This document shows positions 8,150-17,756 of a DNA stretch of 64,000 bases, piece by piece; positions within the stretch are counted from its first letter, which is position 1; every line of letters begins with the position of its first letter. The notes under the pieces are model-generated. The model made no database searches and was not told the DNA's origin. It was given only the letters and a program-made list of their open reading frames with translations. Position numbers and translations under genes: made by a program. Where the stretch lies: the NCBI RefSeq assembly GCF_000380185.1, contig NZ_KB904747.1:186001-250000 (forward strand), in the 5' to 3' direction. This DNA is from Thiofilum flexile DSM 14609. Its GTDB lineage: Bacteria > Pseudomonadota > Gammaproteobacteria > Thiotrichales > Thiotrichaceae.

Positions 8150-8929
8150 TTAATTTGATTCCTTACGCTTCAGTGCATACCATGCCAACCCCACATACTC
8201 ATGTAAGGCATGAGTGCTACGTTCTAATGCACTGGCCTGTGGTATCCAGCGCGTCCAACCATAATGCCAAGGAATACTTCCCCCAAACGAGCAGGAGGCG
8301 GGAATATATTGTACTTGCCGATTTGCAAAGGCCTGAAGCGAACGGGGCATATGCCAGTCTTGTGTGACTAACCAAGCCGATTTAATGCCTGCTTGTGCCA
8401 AAATTTGATCCGTGAACTCAGCATTTTGCAAAGTAGTATGACTTTGTGTCTCCACCCAATGGACTGGGGTTTTAAATTCGTTTTCTAAAATAGAACGCAT
8501 TAGTTCGGCTTCGCTAAGCTTACCCGGCTGTGGAGAGCCACCACTAATTAAAATAGGTAATTGAGTTTCGCGGTGTAGTAGCGCGGCATAACGTAAGCGC
8601 TCTAGGCCGGTAGTACTACTAGTTTCGCCACCATATTCCGGCGCTCGCTCATTACGTCCCGCGCCTAACACGACAATAGCATCGGGCAGAGGAGTGCTTT
8701 TCCATAGTTCAGCCTGAACAGGGTACTGGTCTTGTAGGTCACGCAATAACCAAGCAGAGGTGGCAGGAGTCGCTAATAATATGATTTGAATCAAGCCTAA
8801 TACCATTAGAATACGAGCGGCACGCGTGCGTTTCAGTAACCAAAATAGTAAAGCCACCAAGGCAATCAGCAATAAATTGCCCGGTGGCAGTAGCAAAAAC
8901 TCAATAGTACGAACCCAGAATACTGACAT
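8150..8929 (-). CDS. DUF218/YdcF-family inner-membrane protein, ElyC-like
   Basis: 259 aa, the same length as E. coli ElyC. Two N-terminal membrane segments (about residues 15-33 and 38-58) are followed by a DUF218 domain: AIVVLGAGRNERAPEYGG, LRYAALLHRE, PILISGGSP, then LVTQDWHMPRSLQAF. ElyC/SanA-type proteins affect envelope integrity, lipid-carrier supply or enterobacterial common antigen; the catalytic activity is not defined. The ATG overlaps the lipA stop (TAATG), so it is cotranscribed and translationally coupled with lipA. ElyC orthology is inferred from length and topology; another YdcF-family paralogue is possible. Confidence 0.85.
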   Translation of the reverse strand: MSVFWVRTIEFLLLPPGNLLLIALVALLFWLLKRTRAARILMVLGLIQIILLATPATSAWLLRDLQDQYPVQAELWKSTPLPDAIVVLGAGRNERAPEYGGETSSTTGLERLRYAALLHRETQLPILISGGSPQPGKLSEAELMRSILENEFKTPVHWVETQSHTTLQNAEFTDQILAQAGIKSAWLVTQDWHMPRSLQAFANRQVQYIPASCSFGGSIPWHYGWTRWIPQASALERSTHALHEYVGLAWYALKRKESN

Positions 8930-9873
8930 TAGCTAATAACGTGAGCCGCTTGTTGATCGGCATGATAGGACGAGCGCACCATAGGGCCACTAGCGACATG
9001 TGAAAAGCCCATTTCCATCCCTAAGCGAGCCAGCTCAGCAAATTCATCTGGATGCACAAAGCGGTCTACGGGTAAATGATCACGGCTAGGTTGTAGGTAT
9101 TGTCCTAGCGTCAACATATCACAATGATGAGCGCGTAAATCTTGCATCACAGCCAATACTTCATCCATTTCCTCACCCAAACCTAGCATTAAACCGGATT
9201 TGGTCGGCACATGGGGGAATAAGGCTTTGAATTCCTTAATCAGGGTCAGGGAGTATTGGTAATCTGAACCCGGACGTGCCTTTTTGTATAAACGCGGTAC
9301 GGTTTCCAAATTATGATTAAACACATCCGGTGGCGCTTTTTTCATAATCTCTAAGGCTATATCCATCCGTCCTCTAAAGTCAGGGGTGAGGATTTCGATC
9401 TGGATATTCGGTGATAAGGCGCGGGTTTGTTCAATGCATTTTACAAAGTGCTCAGCCCCGCCATCGCGTAAATCATCTCGATCCACCGAGGTAATAACCA
9501 CATAGCGTAACCCCATCGCTTTAATGGTTTCAGCCATATTCTTTGGCTCATTTTCATCAAGGGGCTGAGGGCGGCCATGGGCTACATCGCAGAAGGGGCA
9601 GCGACGAGTACAAATATCGCCCATAATCATAAAGGTCGCTGTTCCCTTGGTGAAGCATTCGCCTAAATTCGGGCAGGCCGCTTCTTCACAGACGGTATGC
9701 AGCTTTTGCTCGCGTAAAATTTGCTTGAGGTGCTTAACTTCTGGAGTCACAGGTGCCAGCGCCCTGATCCAAGAGGGTTTACGTTTAAATTCGGTGGTAG
9801 GCTCGACTTTAATGGGGATCCGCGAAACTTTATCAGCGCCGCGTTGTTTGACACCTATTTCTTTGCTTGACAT
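8929..9873 (-). CDS. lipA: Lipoyl synthase
   Basis: 314 aa, radical-SAM enzyme that inserts two sulfurs into the protein-bound octanoyl chain to form lipoate. Both iron-sulfur clusters are visible: the auxiliary sacrificial cluster ligands Cys62, Cys67 and Cys73 ([12 protein letters not shown]) and the radical-SAM CxxxCxxC at Cys88, Cys92 and Cys95 (CTRRCPFC). The C-terminal RSSYHADQ carries the conserved RSSY serine that ligates the auxiliary cluster. AGGA lies close before the ATG. lipB is not adjacent. The next gene overlaps its stop codon. Confidence 0.97.
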   Translation of the reverse strand: MSSKEIGVKQRGADKVSRIPIKVEPTTEFKRKPSWIRALAPVTPEVKHLKQILREQKLHTVCEEAACPNLGECFTKGTATFMIMGDICTRRCPFCDVAHGRPQPLDENEPKNMAETIKAMGLRYVVITSVDRDDLRDGGAEHFVKCIEQTRALSPNIQIEILTPDFRGRMDIALEIMKKAPPDVFNHNLETVPRLYKKARPGSDYQYSLTLIKEFKALFPHVPTKSGLMLGLGEEMDEVLAVMQDLRAHHCDMLTLGQYLQPSRDHLPVDRFVHPDEFAELARLGMEMGFSHVASGPMVRSSYHADQQAAHVIS

Positions 9874-9951
9874 ATCCTGCTATCTCACTCTAGTGAAGGA
9901 GCCATTATAGGCTAAATTAAACAACGCTTGCACGATCTGCCCAAACAAAGA

Positions 9952-9976
9952 GGGGTATGAGCATAACTCATACCCC
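9952..9976 (-). terminator. Terminator after the MBL-fold gene
   Basis: Perfect 10-bp arms GGGGTATGAG and CTCATACCCC with a 5-base loop. On the minus strand it is followed by TCTTTGTTT. It separates the MBL-fold gene from lipA. Confidence 0.75.
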
Positions 9977-10006
9977 AGACATAAACTTAATCAACCCAAC
10001 AGGGGC

Positions 10007-10870
10007 TTACCACTCCATTTCACCCTTAACCACTTTAGCGCCTAATTCTAACGAGCCTACCTCACCTTTATCAGGATAGGCTTTGCTCATCGCAGCAATC
10101 AGAGCAGCACTATCAGGGGCTTTTGCGGCCTCTTCCTCAAAACGTTTTAGATATTCGCTACTATATTCAACCGTAGAGAGGTCTAAAGGGGTATTAGCTG
10201 TCATATGAGCAGGAATGACCACTTTAGGTTTTAACGCTGCAATTTCAGTCAGTTGCTCTTGCCATGCTTGGCGCTCGGGAGCCGTTTTAGCATCTGCCAT
10301 CCATAGATGAATATTACCGTAGACATTTAAAGCCCCCGCAACGGTGCTAATAGAGGGAATCCAGACATAGGGACGATGAGCAATAGTGCCCGTTGTTCCA
10401 CGCACTTCTATATCTTGCCCATCCACTTTAAGCGTCAATTGTTTAAGATCAGCAGGAACAATGGGATTTTTAGGCGCATTGATTCCCATTTTGGGACCCC
10501 AGAAGGCCACTTTAGCCGCTAATTTAGCTTTGATGTGTTCATTAACACTCGGTGCTGCGACGACTTGGGCATCAGGGAAAATCGTTTTTAAGGTTTCCGC
10601 CCCAAAGTAGAAATCAGGATCAGCATTACTAATTAAAATCGTTTTTAAAGTTTTGCCGCTATCTAAAACATTAGCTGCAATACGGTAAGCATCCGCACGG
10701 GTAAAACCGCTATCAATCACCAGTGCTTCTGTCTCGCCCGTGACTAAGACTGAGGTGACATTGAAACTATTGCTATCAGCATTATAAACCTTCACTTGTA
10801 AGGGATCTGCGGCTTGGGTAGTGCTTGATACCAGGGCAATCGTCGTGGCTAGAATAAGTTGTCGTAACAT
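10007..10870 (-). CDS. Exported MBL-fold protein lacking the usual metal-binding motif
   Basis: 287 aa from the ATG at 10870, which has GGAG 9 bases upstream; an ATG 15 bases earlier is less likely. A signal peptide (LRQLILATTIALVSSTTQA) directs export. The order of elements is that of the metallo-beta-lactamase fold: EALVIDSGF, then ISNADPDFYFGAE, HRPYVWIPS and VVIPAHMT. The place of the HxHxDH zinc motif reads NADPDF, so most metal ligands are gone, while the Asp and a late IPAH histidine remain. It may bind one metal in an altered site, or act without one. The divergent LysR gene (11001) is the likely regulator. It is followed by a terminator at 9952-9976. Substrate unknown. Confidence 0.8.
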   Translation of the reverse strand: MLRQLILATTIALVSSTTQAADPLQVKVYNADSNSFNVTSVLVTGETEALVIDSGFTRADAYRIAANVLDSGKTLKTILISNADPDFYFGAETLKTIFPDAQVVAAPSVNEHIKAKLAAKVAFWGPKMGINAPKNPIVPADLKQLTLKVDGQDIEVRGTTGTIAHRPYVWIPSISTVAGALNVYGNIHLWMADAKTAPERQAWQEQLTEIAALKPKVVIPAHMTANTPLDLSTVEYSSEYLKRFEEEAAKAPDSAALIAAMSKAYPDKGEVGSLELGAKVVKGEMEW

Positions 10871-10934
10871 GATTAAAAACTCCATAACTGTAGGTCGTAT
10901 TCGGTGCTGTGAATCAGCATGGGAGATACTATAG

Positions 10935-10951
10935 TTGCTTTATCTGAGCAA
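10935..10951. promoter_or_regulatory. Candidate LysR-type operator in divergent MBL/lysR region
   Basis: TTGCTTTATCTGAGCAA contains inverted ends TTGC-N9-GCAA and a T-N11-A pattern usual for LysR-family sites. The half-site GAGCAAAT (10946-10953) recurs at 10990-10997, just before the lysR start, which would suit autoregulation. Confidence 0.4.
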
Positions 10952-11000
10952 ATATATACAGTAAAATGTGCATCATTGTTTTATAATTCGAGCAAATCTT

Positions 11001-11915
11001 ATGGATCGTTTAATAGCTATGCAGGTCTTTATTGAGGTAGCACAAACGGGGAGTTTTACCGAAGCGGCACAGCATTTGGATATGTCGCGTACTATGGTGA
11101 CACGTTATGTGGCTGAGCTAGAGCAGTGGTTAGGGGCGGCCTTATTACAACGTACTACACGCTCGGTTACCTTGACGCATGCGGGCGAGCAAGCCTTACA
11201 TTATTGCTCGCAGTTAGTGGATATTAGTCAAGATTTGACGCAAGCCGTGATGCCCTCGCAAGGGACTCTGCGCGGGCAACTACGTATCACCTGTAGCATG
11301 TCATTAGCCTATGCGTATGTGGTGGTTGTCTTACATGAGTTTTTAGCGCTACATCCGGCCTTAAGCATTGATCTGGTCGCAAGTGATACGGCAGAAAAGT
11401 TAGTTGAGCAGCGGATTGATTTAGCGATTCGGATTAGTAGTGAGCCTGATTTAGGTTTAATCGCTCGGCCCTTAGGAATATGCGACTCGGTGTTAGTGGC
11501 TGCCCCTGCCTATCTAGCACAGTATGGAGTGCCTCAAACCCCTCATGATCTTAAGCAACATAAGTGTTTAGGCTATATGAATTTTGGGCGGAGTATCTGG
11601 TATTTGACTAAGCAGGGGCAAACTGAGGCCATTAATATAGTGACACCCTTAGCAGCGAATGAGGCCACTATCTTATTACAGGCAACGCTAGCCGGAGCAG
11701 GTATAGCTTTACAACCGCTTTATTTAGTCCATGAGGCTTTAAAAGAAGGCACCTTACAAGTGGTATTACCCGATTGGTCACCTGAGCCTATGCAAATCCA
11801 AGCTCTGTATACTTCAAGACGTCATCTAGCGCCCGCTATTCGAGCGCTATTAGATTATTTAGTGGAGCGTTTTAAACAAGCACCTTGGCTAGCTGTTAAC
11901 ACTCAATCACATTAA
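11001..11915 (+). CDS. LysR-family transcriptional regulator
   Basis: 304 aa from the ATG at 11001; the frame is open for 11 more codons upstream but the family motif [20 protein letters not shown] begins at this Met. The N-terminal winged helix-turn-helix (residues 1-60, [22 protein letters not shown]) resembles the AaeR/YafC/DsdC-like group. The C-terminal periplasmic-binding-like sensor spans about residues 90-300 ([23 protein letters not shown]). It is divergent from the MBL-fold gene and probably controls it. The 3' end overlaps the convergent sdaA by 20 bp. Confidence 0.9.
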   Translation: MDRLIAMQVFIEVAQTGSFTEAAQHLDMSRTMVTRYVAELEQWLGAALLQRTTRSVTLTHAGEQALHYCSQLVDISQDLTQAVMPSQGTLRGQLRITCSMSLAYAYVVVVLHEFLALHPALSIDLVASDTAEKLVEQRIDLAIRISSEPDLGLIARPLGICDSVLVAAPAYLAQYGVPQTPHDLKQHKCLGYMNFGRSIWYLTKQGQTEAINIVTPLAANEATILLQATLAGAGIALQPLYLVHEALKEGTLQVVLPDWSPEPMQIQALYTSRRHLAPAIRALLDYLVERFKQAPWLAVNTQSH

Positions 11916-13269
11916 CCGCTAAACCACCCCGCGCGGTTTCTTTATATTTGGTTTTCATATCTGCGCCGGTATCACGCATGGTTTTGATCACCTTATCTAG
12001 GGATACGAAATGGCTACCATCACCGCGTAAGGCCATACGTGCGGCATTAATCGCTTTGACCGCACCCATCGCATTGCGCTCAATACAGGGGACTTGCACC
12101 AAGCCACCAATCGGGTCACAGGTTAGACCGAGATTATGCTCCATACCGATTTCTGCGGCATTTTCGACTTGTGCCGGTGTACCGCCTAATATTTCGGTTA
12201 AAGCACCGGCTGCCATCGAGCAGGCAGAACCGACCTCACCCTGACAACCTACCTCCGCACCCGAAATAGAGGCATTTTCTTTATATAAAATAGCGATGGC
12301 ACCCGCTGTGAGTAGGAAGCGAATCACGCCTTCCTCATTCGCCCCTTGAATAAACTTGGTGTAGTAATGCAATACCGCAGGAATGACACCAGCGGCTCCA
12401 TTGGTGGGGGCTGTTACAACCCGTCCACCCGCCGCATTTTCTTCATTAACAGCAAGGGCAAATAAATTGACCCAATCCATGGTGCCTAAGGGAGCCTGAT
12501 GTAGATTCGTATCGAGTTGGAGCTGGCGATAAAGCAAAGGAGCGCGACGTTTAACCTTTAAACCGCCGGGGAGAATGCCTTCGGTATGACAACCCGTGTG
12601 GACACAATCTTGCATCACCGCCCAAATAGCCAATAACTCCGCTCTCAACGTGGCTTCATCCCGCCAACTTTTTTCATTTTCCAGCATGAGCGAGCTAATA
12701 CATAAGCCCGTGTCGTGGCACAGTTTGAGCAGTTCCCGTCCGGTTTTAAACGGGTAGGGCAACACGGTATTATCCTCCACAAGCCGCTCTGTACCTTGTG
12801 CATCGGGATTGACTACAAAACCACCGCCTACCGAGTAGTAGGTCTGCGTTTTGAGTAGGGTGTCACCTGCATAAGCGTAAAAAATCATCCCATTGGCGTG
12901 ATAGGGTAGGGCTTGACGCCTAAATAAAATCAGGTCGGTCTCTGGATTAAAGGTAATCGTGTGCTGTTGGAGGAGTTTAAGCGTTTGAGTGCTTTGAATA
13001 GTGGCTACTCGTTGGGTGAGGGTTTTGGTGTTAATCGTGGCTGGATCATCCCCCTCTAAGCCCATTAAGACCGCTTTGTCTGAGCCATGCCCTTTACCCG
13101 TGGCACCTAAAGAACCATAGAGTTCAGCTTTAATGCGTGTAGTTTGGGACAGTAATCCCTCGCGTTCTAAGCCTTGAGCAAACCATAAAGCCGCTCGCAT
13201 AGGGCCTACCGTATGAGAGCTAGAAGGCCCCACCCCAATTTTAAAAATATCCAGTACACTGATTGCCAT
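11896..13269 (-). CDS. sdaA: L-serine ammonia-lyase (iron-sulfur type)
   Basis: 457 aa, single-chain SdaA type. Deaminates L-serine to pyruvate and ammonia with an oxygen-labile [4Fe-4S] cluster. The N-terminal [13 protein letters not shown] motif marks the beta domain; cluster cysteines lie in [11 protein letters not shown] and [12 protein letters not shown] in the C-terminal alpha domain. Two adjacent ATG codons occur at 13272 and 13269; AGGAG is 6 bases before the second, which is chosen. The gene is monocistronic and convergent with the LysR gene, sharing 20 bp of 3' sequence. Confidence 0.95.
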   Translation of the reverse strand: MAISVLDIFKIGVGPSSSHTVGPMRAALWFAQGLEREGLLSQTTRIKAELYGSLGATGKGHGSDKAVLMGLEGDDPATINTKTLTQRVATIQSTQTLKLLQQHTITFNPETDLILFRRQALPYHANGMIFYAYAGDTLLKTQTYYSVGGGFVVNPDAQGTERLVEDNTVLPYPFKTGRELLKLCHDTGLCISSLMLENEKSWRDEATLRAELLAIWAVMQDCVHTGCHTEGILPGGLKVKRRAPLLYRQLQLDTNLHQAPLGTMDWVNLFALAVNEENAAGGRVVTAPTNGAAGVIPAVLHYYTKFIQGANEEGVIRFLLTAGAIAILYKENASISGAEVGCQGEVGSACSMAAGALTEILGGTPAQVENAAEIGMEHNLGLTCDPIGGLVQVPCIERNAMGAVKAINAARMALRGDGSHFVSLDKVIKTMRDTGADMKTKYKETARGGLAVNVIEC

Positions 13270-13432
13270 CATTTGCTCCTAAGCGTTTTGCTCAAGCATA
13301 CTGCTTTAGGGGGCTTAGTACGAATATATATGAAAATTGCTAGGCATTTTCAAATCTCTTATCTATTTTTTGAGAGTCATAGGTTAAGATTATCACTATC
13401 TCTGTTATTAGATGATTTTGAGTGAAGTTGTA

Positions 13433-13783
13433 TTATTTGAGTGTTTTAGCTATTAGTTGAAGTAGGAATCCTATAAAAACAAGTAAAAAACATAAAACTA
13501 CTCCATAATTCATAGACCAAAAGGCAAAGCGTTTTCCAATTGACCAATCACTTTTATCGTAACTCTCACTATCATTAAGTTTTTCTACCTTATCATTTTT
13601 TTCTTTGTTTTTTTTATTTTTTAGCCAACATGATCTTATTTGTACTGTATGAGCTAGATATGTCTTGCTTAGGTCTAGAAAAATACTTGTTTCAACAATA
13701 AAAGAATAAATAAACAAGAAATATGTTGCACCAACACCTGATGATAAAAAACCTAAGTTGTCTAGAGTATTTGAAATATTCAT
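13433..13783 (-). CDS. Orphan two-TM membrane protein
   Basis: 116 aa, family not recognised. There is a hydrophobic segment at about residues 15-33 (GVGATYFLFIYSFIV), a charged Lys/Asn/Asp-rich central loop (KNKKNKEKNDKVEKL) and a second segment at about 91-113 (YGVVLCFLLVFIGFLLQLI). A good ribosome-binding site (AGAGGAATTGT) precedes the ATG. The gene and its flanks are much richer in A+T than the neighbours, which suggests recent transfer or relaxed selection. It stands alone between sdaA and the convergent-side trhP. Confidence 0.6.
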   Translation of the reverse strand: MNISNTLDNLGFLSSGVGATYFLFIYSFIVETSIFLDLSKTYLAHTVQIRSCWLKNKKNKEKNDKVEKLNDSESYDKSDWSIGKRFAFWSMNYGVVLCFLLVFIGFLLQLIAKTLK

Positions 13784-13931
13784 ACAATTCCTCTTTAAAG
13801 AAGTTTAATTTTAAATTCAATATATACAAGCTTGAAACTATAATTATCTAGGCACATCTTACCATCCCTAGTACAATCCACCCTCACGATTTTTAACACC
13901 TCTCGATCTGCAATCGGGAGCAGGAGCCACC

Positions 13932-15287
13932 ATGAAAAAGCCAGAATTACTCGCCCCTGCGGGTAGCCTTAAAATGATGCGTTATGCCTTTGCCTATGGC
14001 GCGGATGCGGTCTATGCCGGACAGCCCCGCTATAGCCTGCGAGTACGCAATAATGATTTCCAAAACGATGTACTCGCTCAAGGTATTAATGAAGCACATG
14101 CCCTTGGCAAGCAGTTTTTCGTCGCGGCGAATACCATGCCACATAATAGTAAAGTGAAAACCTTTATTCGTGATCTCGAACCCGTGGTGCAAATGAAACC
14201 GGATGCCTTTATTATGGCAGACCCCGGATTAATTATGATGGCACGCGAAACATGGCCCGATTTAGTGATTCATTTATCGGTACAAATGAATACTGTCAAT
14301 TATGCCAGTGTGAAGTTTTGGCAAAAAATGGGTGTGAAACGTATTATTTTATCGCGTGAATTATCACTCGATGAGGTTGCCGAAATTCGCCAAGAATGCC
14401 CTGATATGGAATTAGAAGTATTTGTCCACGGGGCATTATGTATTGCTTATTCAGGCCGTTGTTTATTATCCGGCTATTTTAATCATCGTGATCCGAATCA
14501 AGGTACTTGCACTAATTCGTGTCGTTGGGATTATAAAACCTCGGCTGCAACCGAAACACCGGATGGTACTTATGTACCTACCGAAGCTATTTTATCCATG
14601 GATGCATTTAATCAAGTCGCTAGTACGGCTGATTGTGGTAATCAACAGCGTCATCCTTTGGCAGATCGCGTATATTTCTTGGAAGAGAGCAATCGTCCGG
14701 GGGAATTATTACCTGTGATGGAGGATGAGCACGGCACTTATATCATGAATTCCAAGGACTTACGTGCGGTAGAGCATGTGCAGCGTTTATGTGAGATTGG
14801 TGTCGATAGCCTCAAAATCGAAGGACGCACTAAGTCACATTACTACGCCGCACGCACGGCACAGGCTTATCGTCAAGCGATTGATGATGCCGCAGCAGGT
14901 CGTCCTTTTGATCCTAAGTTATTGGGTATTCTAGAGAATTTGGCAAATCGTGGTTATACCGATGGCTTCTATGAACGCCACCATACCCACGAATATCAAA
15001 ATTATATTCATGGCTCTTCACAAAGCCATCAGCAGCAATTTGTGGGTGAAATGATTGCGTATGATGCCGAGAGCGGTTGGATGGATGTTGAGGTAAAAAA
15101 CCGTTTTGGTATTGGTGATCGTTTAGAATTAATTGTACCAAGTGGCAAAAATCAAGAGATTAAATTGGAGGCCATGCGCAATAAACGTAATGAACCGATT
15201 GAAGTCGCTCCAGGCAGTGGTCATCAAGTGCGTATTCCTGTGCCCCATTTGAATACCGATAAAGTATTATTGAGTCGGTTTTTATAA
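13932..15287 (+). CDS. trhP: tRNA uridine-34 5-hydroxylation protein (peptidase U32 family)
   Basis: 451 aa against 453 for E. coli TrhP (YegQ). It shares nearly unbroken blocks such as PELLAPAGSLKMMRYAFAYG, GADAVYAGQPRYSLRVRN, FVHGALCIAYSGRCLLSGY and DPNQGTCTNSCRW. The cysteines in these blocks are those thought to bind an iron-sulfur cluster. The family makes 5-hydroxyuridine at position 34 of tRNA, the precursor of cmo5U, using prephenate-linked chemistry; the old protease name is a family label. GGAGCAGGAG precedes the ATG. A hairpin terminator follows at 15312-15343. Confidence 0.95.
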   Translation: MKKPELLAPAGSLKMMRYAFAYGADAVYAGQPRYSLRVRNNDFQNDVLAQGINEAHALGKQFFVAANTMPHNSKVKTFIRDLEPVVQMKPDAFIMADPGLIMMARETWPDLVIHLSVQMNTVNYASVKFWQKMGVKRIILSRELSLDEVAEIRQECPDMELEVFVHGALCIAYSGRCLLSGYFNHRDPNQGTCTNSCRWDYKTSAATETPDGTYVPTEAILSMDAFNQVASTADCGNQQRHPLADRVYFLEESNRPGELLPVMEDEHGTYIMNSKDLRAVEHVQRLCEIGVDSLKIEGRTKSHYYAARTAQAYRQAIDDAAAGRPFDPKLLGILENLANRGYTDGFYERHHTHEYQNYIHGSSQSHQQQFVGEMIAYDAESGWMDVEVKNRFGIGDRLELIVPSGKNQEIKLEAMRNKRNEPIEVAPGSGHQVRIPVPHLNTDKVLLSRFL

Positions 15288-15311
15288 TCCCCTTTATTGA
15301 AAATAGTATTA

Positions 15312-15350
15312 GATCACTAAGTGTTTTATGGCATTTAGTGATCTGTCTCC
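15312..15350 (+). terminator. Terminator after trhP
   Basis: 12-bp stem GATCACTAAGTG / CATTTAGTGATC with one G-U pair and an 8-base loop, followed by a pyrimidine-rich run (TGTCTCCTTTTC). Confidence 0.7.
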
Positions 15351-15374
15351 TTTTCTATTTAAGAGTAACTATGA

Positions 15375-15956
15375 ATGAATAATCGTATTAAAGTCCACAG
15401 TATCGAAGTGCTCTCAGATAATTGGTATATATTACGCAAAGCGACCTTTGATTATTTACGTAATAATGGCGAATGGCAAAAGCAAATTCGTGAAGTTTAT
15501 GATCGTGGAAATGGGGCGACTATTTTATTATATAACCTTAGCCAGCAAACAGTCATTTTGACACGGCAATTTAGATTTCCTACTTATGTCAATGGATTAG
15601 TTGATGGTTTATTAATTGAAACTGCGGCAGGTTTATTAGATCAAGCGAGTCCTGAAGAGCGTATTCGTATGGAGGCCGAGGAGGAAACGGGGTATCAGGT
15701 AGGCACTATTCAAAAAGTATTTGAGGCCTATATGAGTCCGGGGTCAGTCACTGAAAAGCTCTATTTTTATATTGCCGAATACCAGCCCCATGATAAGTTA
15801 ACAACAGGTGGCGGTATTGAAAGCGAAGGGGAGGATATTGAAGTATTAGAATTACCCTTTCAACAGGCTATGCAGATGATTAGGACGGGTGAAATTCAAG
15901 ATGGTAAAACCATTATGTTATTACAGCATGCTGCTTTGACGGTATTTAAGTCGTGA
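15375..15956 (+). CDS. nudK: Nudix hydrolase, GDP-mannose pyrophosphatase type
   Basis: 193 aa, close to E. coli NudK (191) in length and sequence: [39 protein letters not shown], and [13 protein letters not shown] near the end. The Nudix box is GLLD...MEAEEETGY with the REUxEE glutamates present. NudK hydrolyses GDP-mannose and related NDP-sugars to the nucleoside monophosphate and sugar phosphate. A three-codon reading frame (ATG AAT GAA TAA, 15371-15382) overlaps the start in another frame. The next gene is convergent argH, with a branched repeat between them. Confidence 0.9.
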   Translation: MNNRIKVHSIEVLSDNWYILRKATFDYLRNNGEWQKQIREVYDRGNGATILLYNLSQQTVILTRQFRFPTYVNGLVDGLLIETAAGLLDQASPEERIRMEAEEETGYQVGTIQKVFEAYMSPGSVTEKLYFYIAEYQPHDKLTTGGGIESEGEDIEVLELPFQQAMQMIRTGEIQDGKTIMLLQHAALTVFKS

Positions 15957-15965
15957 ATGATATAG

Positions 15966-16077
15966 AGCAAACATAATCGGATCTTGCTTTTGCAGTCGCT
16001 GTAAATATGTCCTTGTACGCTACAAGGCGGCATCCCTGCCGCTAAGACTGCTCCAACAAGACCCGATTACCTTTGCT
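15966..16077. repeat. Branched inverted-repeat element between nudK and argH
   Basis: 112 bp that fold as a cruciform with two inner hairpins. Outer stem: AGCAAA (15966-15971) with TTTGCT (16072-16077); TAATCGG (15974-15980) with CCGATTA (16063-16069); TCTTG (15982-15986) with CAAGA (16057-16061); GCAGTC (15992-15997) with GACTGC (16046-16051). Inner hairpins: CCTTGTA-CGC-TACAAGG (16011-16027) and GCGGCA-TCCC-TGCCGC (16027-16042). There is no reading frame. The form resembles dispersed intergenic repeats of gammaproteobacteria (REP/ERIC-like) and could also end both converging transcripts. No second copy is seen in this window. Confidence 0.7.
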
Positions 16078-16094
16078 TAAGGATTACATTTAAT

Positions 16095-17498
16095 TTATTC
16101 AGCAATCAATGCTTTAGCAATAGCTACCTGTTTACGGACTTGTTCGGGTGCAGTTCCGCCTAAATGATTACGTGCTGCTACTGAGCCTTCGAGCGTTAAC
16201 ACGGTAAATACATCATCAGTAATGACATCTGAGAAACTTTGGAGTTCTGCTAAGCTCATTTCACTCAAATCACGTCCCGTTTGTACGCCAAGCCCCACAG
16301 CTTTACCCACCACTTCATGCGCATCGCGGAAGGGCAAGCCTTTACGTACTAAGTAATCAGCTAAATCGGTGGCGGTTGAAAAGCCTTGCATCGCCGCTTT
16401 ACGCATTTTTTCTGGTTTAGTTTGCACATGCGGCATCATATCGCCAAAGGCACGTAAACAGCCCAATACGGTATCAACGGTATCAAATAGCGGTTCTTTA
16501 TCCTCTTGATTATCTTTGTTATAGGCCAGCGGTTGACCTTTCATCAGGGTTAGTAATGCCATTAAATGCCCAAATACCCGTCCACTTTTGCCCCGTACTA
16601 ATTCGGGTACATCGGGATTTTTTTTCTGCGGCATAATGGAGGAGCCGGTACAAAAACGATCAGGCAGACGAATAAAATCAAATTGTGCCGAAGTCCACAG
16701 AATCAACTCTTCAGAAAAGCGTGATAAGTGCATCAGCAATAGCGAGGCAAAGCTGGTAAATTCAATAGCAAAATCTCGATCACTCACGGCATCGAGAGAG
16801 TTACGCGTAGGACGCTCAAAGCCTAATAGCTCAGCGGTGTAGTCGCGATCAATTGGGTAGGTCGTTCCAGCGAGGGCAGCAGCACCTAAGGGCATAATGT
16901 TCACCCGTTTGCGGCAATCCATGAGACGCTCATAATCCCGCTGCAGCATCTCAAACCATGCCAGCATGTGATGACCGAAGGTAATTGGTTGGGCGACTTG
17001 TAGGTGGGTAAAGCCCGGAAGAATAGTATCGGCTTCCTGTTCCGCTACTTGGATTAGTCCGGTTTGTAGGCGGCGAATGGCATAGCCAATATGATCAATT
17101 TGATCGCGTAGCCATAGGCGAATATCGGTTGCAACCTGATCATTACGCGAGCGTCCGGTGTGCAAACGCTTGCCCGCAAGGCCGATCCGGTCGGTTAAGC
17201 GTGCCTCAACGTTCATATGTATATCTTCTAACGACACTTTCCAATCAAAGCTGCCGGCTTCAATCTCAGCTTCGATTTGGTTAAGACCGTTTAGAATAGC
17301 TTCTACATCGGTTGAGTTTAGAAGACCCACTTTACCCAACATGCGGGCGTGGGCGCGTGAACCAGCAATATCATGTTTGTACAGGCGCTGATCAAAGGTA
17401 ATGGAGGCAGTAAATTGCTCCACGAAAGCGTCGGTGGATTCGGTAAAGCGACCACCCCAAGATTGATTTTTGCTCTCATGAGATTGTGAAGTACTCAA
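16095..17498 (-). CDS. argH: Argininosuccinate lyase
   Basis: 467 aa. Splits argininosuccinate to arginine and fumarate, the last step of arginine synthesis. The signature [16 protein letters not shown] of the fumarase/aspartase superfamily, with the catalytic serine, is intact; WGGRFTEST opens the protein as in other ArgH. No ATG lies before WGGRF in frame; the start is TTG at 17498, with GAGGG 8 bases upstream. It diverges from algZ across a 258-bp AT-rich spacer, the same arrangement as in Pseudomonas and relatives. Confidence 0.95.
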   Translation of the reverse strand: MSTSQSHESKNQSWGGRFTESTDAFVEQFTASITFDQRLYKHDIAGSRAHARMLGKVGLLNSTDVEAILNGLNQIEAEIEAGSFDWKVSLEDIHMNVEARLTDRIGLAGKRLHTGRSRNDQVATDIRLWLRDQIDHIGYAIRRLQTGLIQVAEQEADTILPGFTHLQVAQPITFGHHMLAWFEMLQRDYERLMDCRKRVNIMPLGAAALAGTTYPIDRDYTAELLGFERPTRNSLDAVSDRDFAIEFTSFASLLLMHLSRFSEELILWTSAQFDFIRLPDRFCTGSSIMPQKKNPDVPELVRGKSGRVFGHLMALLTLMKGQPLAYNKDNQEDKEPLFDTVDTVLGCLRAFGDMMPHVQTKPEKMRKAAMQGFSTATDLADYLVRKGLPFRDAHEVVGKAVGLGVQTGRDLSEMSLAELQSFSDVITDDVFTVLTLEGSVAARNHLGGTAPEQVRKQVAIAKALIAE

Positions 17499-17756
17499 CG
17501 GTTAACCCTCTATCTATTAAATTGGGAGTATTTTAAACAAACTATGCCAGAAATACTAAAAAAGTTGCGTTATATAATGGCATCGTGTAAGAATCAATTA
17601 AATGCTTTAATAATTGAGCAGTAATTAAAATAATAAATAATTAAGCAGCTCGGTTGTGTAGTTCACACCATAAAAAAAAACAATAACACTTAACTGAACT
17701 AAACTATCATTCAAACACTCTAAATTTTTGGGTTTGATAGGTAATGAGCTAAAATA

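Noticed and set aside
13932-15287. Collagenase-like protease
   Set aside because: The U32 family name implies a protease, but the sequence matches the tRNA-hydroxylation protein TrhP over its whole length.
15966-16077. tRNA or CRISPR repeat
   Set aside because: The fold has two inner hairpins and a bulged outer stem, with no anticodon arm, T-loop sequence or repeat-spacer pattern.
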